Source: Bin87 sp965204685 (GTDB lineage Bacteria; Chloroflexota; Dehalococcoidia; Lucifugimonadales; UBA3495). Taken from it: a stretch of DNA of 64,000 nt. The translations under genes and the position numbers were made by a program. The notes under the pieces are model-generated. The model saw only the letters and a list, made by a program, of their open reading frames with translations. It was not told the DNA's origin and searched no databases. The stretch spans positions 186,001-250,000 of the forward strand of contig OZ242004.1 of NCBI GenBank assembly GCA_965204685.1, given 5' to 3'. Positions within the stretch are counted from its first letter, which is position 1. Every line of letters starts with the position of its first letter. Below are positions 63,757-64,000 of this stretch, piece after piece.

Positions 63757-64000
63757 ATGAAGAACAAGGTTTTCCCCGATTTCGACTCCGCCGTAGCCGA
63801 CATGAAAGACGGCATGACGTTCATGTCGCCCGGCTTTGGCAACGTAGGCTTGGCCCGCAACCTCCTGGCGGCAGTGCACCGGCTGGGCGTCAAGGACCTC
63901 ACGGGCATCTCCAACAATGCCGGCTCACTGGACGACCGCGTGGACGTCGGCACATTAATTGAAGCCCGTCAGGTCAAGAAGATGATCTGCGCCTTCACCG
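63757..64000 (+). CDS. CoA-transferase subunit A, 5' part
   Basis: The reading frame leaves the window. MKNKVFPDFDSAVADMKDGM, TFMSPGFGNVGLARNLLAAV and LGVKDLTGISNNAG match the start of class I 3-oxoacid/acetate CoA-transferase alpha subunits (the GGFGxxGxP region is relaxed here to SPGFGNVGLA). GGGAGCC lies upstream. The product would move CoA between carboxylic acids, matching the acid-metabolism genes nearby. Confidence 0.8.
   Translation, partial: MKNKVFPDFDSAVADMKDGMTFMSPGFGNVGLARNLLAAVHRLGVKDLTGISNNAGSLDDRVDVGTLIEARQVKKMICAFT

Overview
The window is about 64 kb of GC-rich bacterial DNA with spaced Shine-Dalgarno-led genes, frequent GTG/TTG starts and a very large load of decaying insertion sequences. 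The mix of plant-type LRR lipoprotein, ABM monooxygenases, ICL/PEP-mutase-type enzyme, amidohydrolase, family III-like CoA metabolism and IS1380/IS1182/IS110 relics suggests an uncultured Chloroflexota (SAR202/Dehalococcoidia-like). That assignment is inference from gene content only; no rRNA or marker gene is present.

Layout. 0.3-11 kb: cell-surface and membrane genes (a 7-TM lipoprotein-like protein, a NYN-domain RNase-like protein, broken fibronectin-type genes, a ~18-repeat LRR lipoprotein, an MFS transporter, two small membrane proteins). 11-30 kb: a mobile and conflict-gene zone. It holds a truncated DNA methyltransferase beside an IS1182 relic, a broken zinc-ribbon/ASCH pair, a HEPN protein, an MNT-HEPN gene enclosed by 44-bp inverted repeats, a Fic fragment, IS110, an rve-type transposase relic, an IS21 relic, a Cas4-like nuclease, an IS5 relic, an IS1380 copy inserted in a small gene, a DUF433/PIN-like pair and a Panacea/RelE-like pair. 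30-34 kb: a coupled SbcD-like phosphoesterase and SbcC/YhaN-like ATPase. 34-37 kb: remains of an aromatic/xenobiotic-type cluster (VOC, RidA, two ABM monooxygenases, a 20-codon HpaB stub) and a broken lipoprotein. 37.8-41.7 kb: a same-strand cassette of NERD nuclease, UvrD-type helicase, a NERD-like protein that lost its catalytic glutamine, and a small helical protein; this is the best candidate here for an undescribed conflict system. 42-43.4 kb: a decayed TnpB-like gene with a nested hairpin downstream. 44-54.75 kb: an integrative element with a primase/helicase-type ATPase operon, an array of eight TGTTACAAG iterons, an excisionase, a truncated integrase, further IS relics, and an intact tyrosine integrase next to the 3' end of tRNA-Gly(GCC). 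From 54.75 kb rightwards the sequence is an ordinary chromosomal backbone: an SDR, a secreted metallopeptidase-like lipoprotein, an aldo/keto reductase, an ICL/PEP-mutase family enzyme, a coupled retropepsin-like pair, an amidohydrolase, a metallo-beta-lactamase-fold hydrolase, a HAD phosphatase and the start of a CoA-transferase subunit.

Read together, the left five-sixths looks like an island that ends at the tRNA-Gly attachment site and has gathered toxin-antitoxin, nuclease and helicase genes along with repeated IS insertions. Decay is visible as tandem-duplication frameshifts, single-base indels and a surprising excess of in-frame TAG codons. TAG is also a normal stop for intact genes here, so recoding is not indicated.
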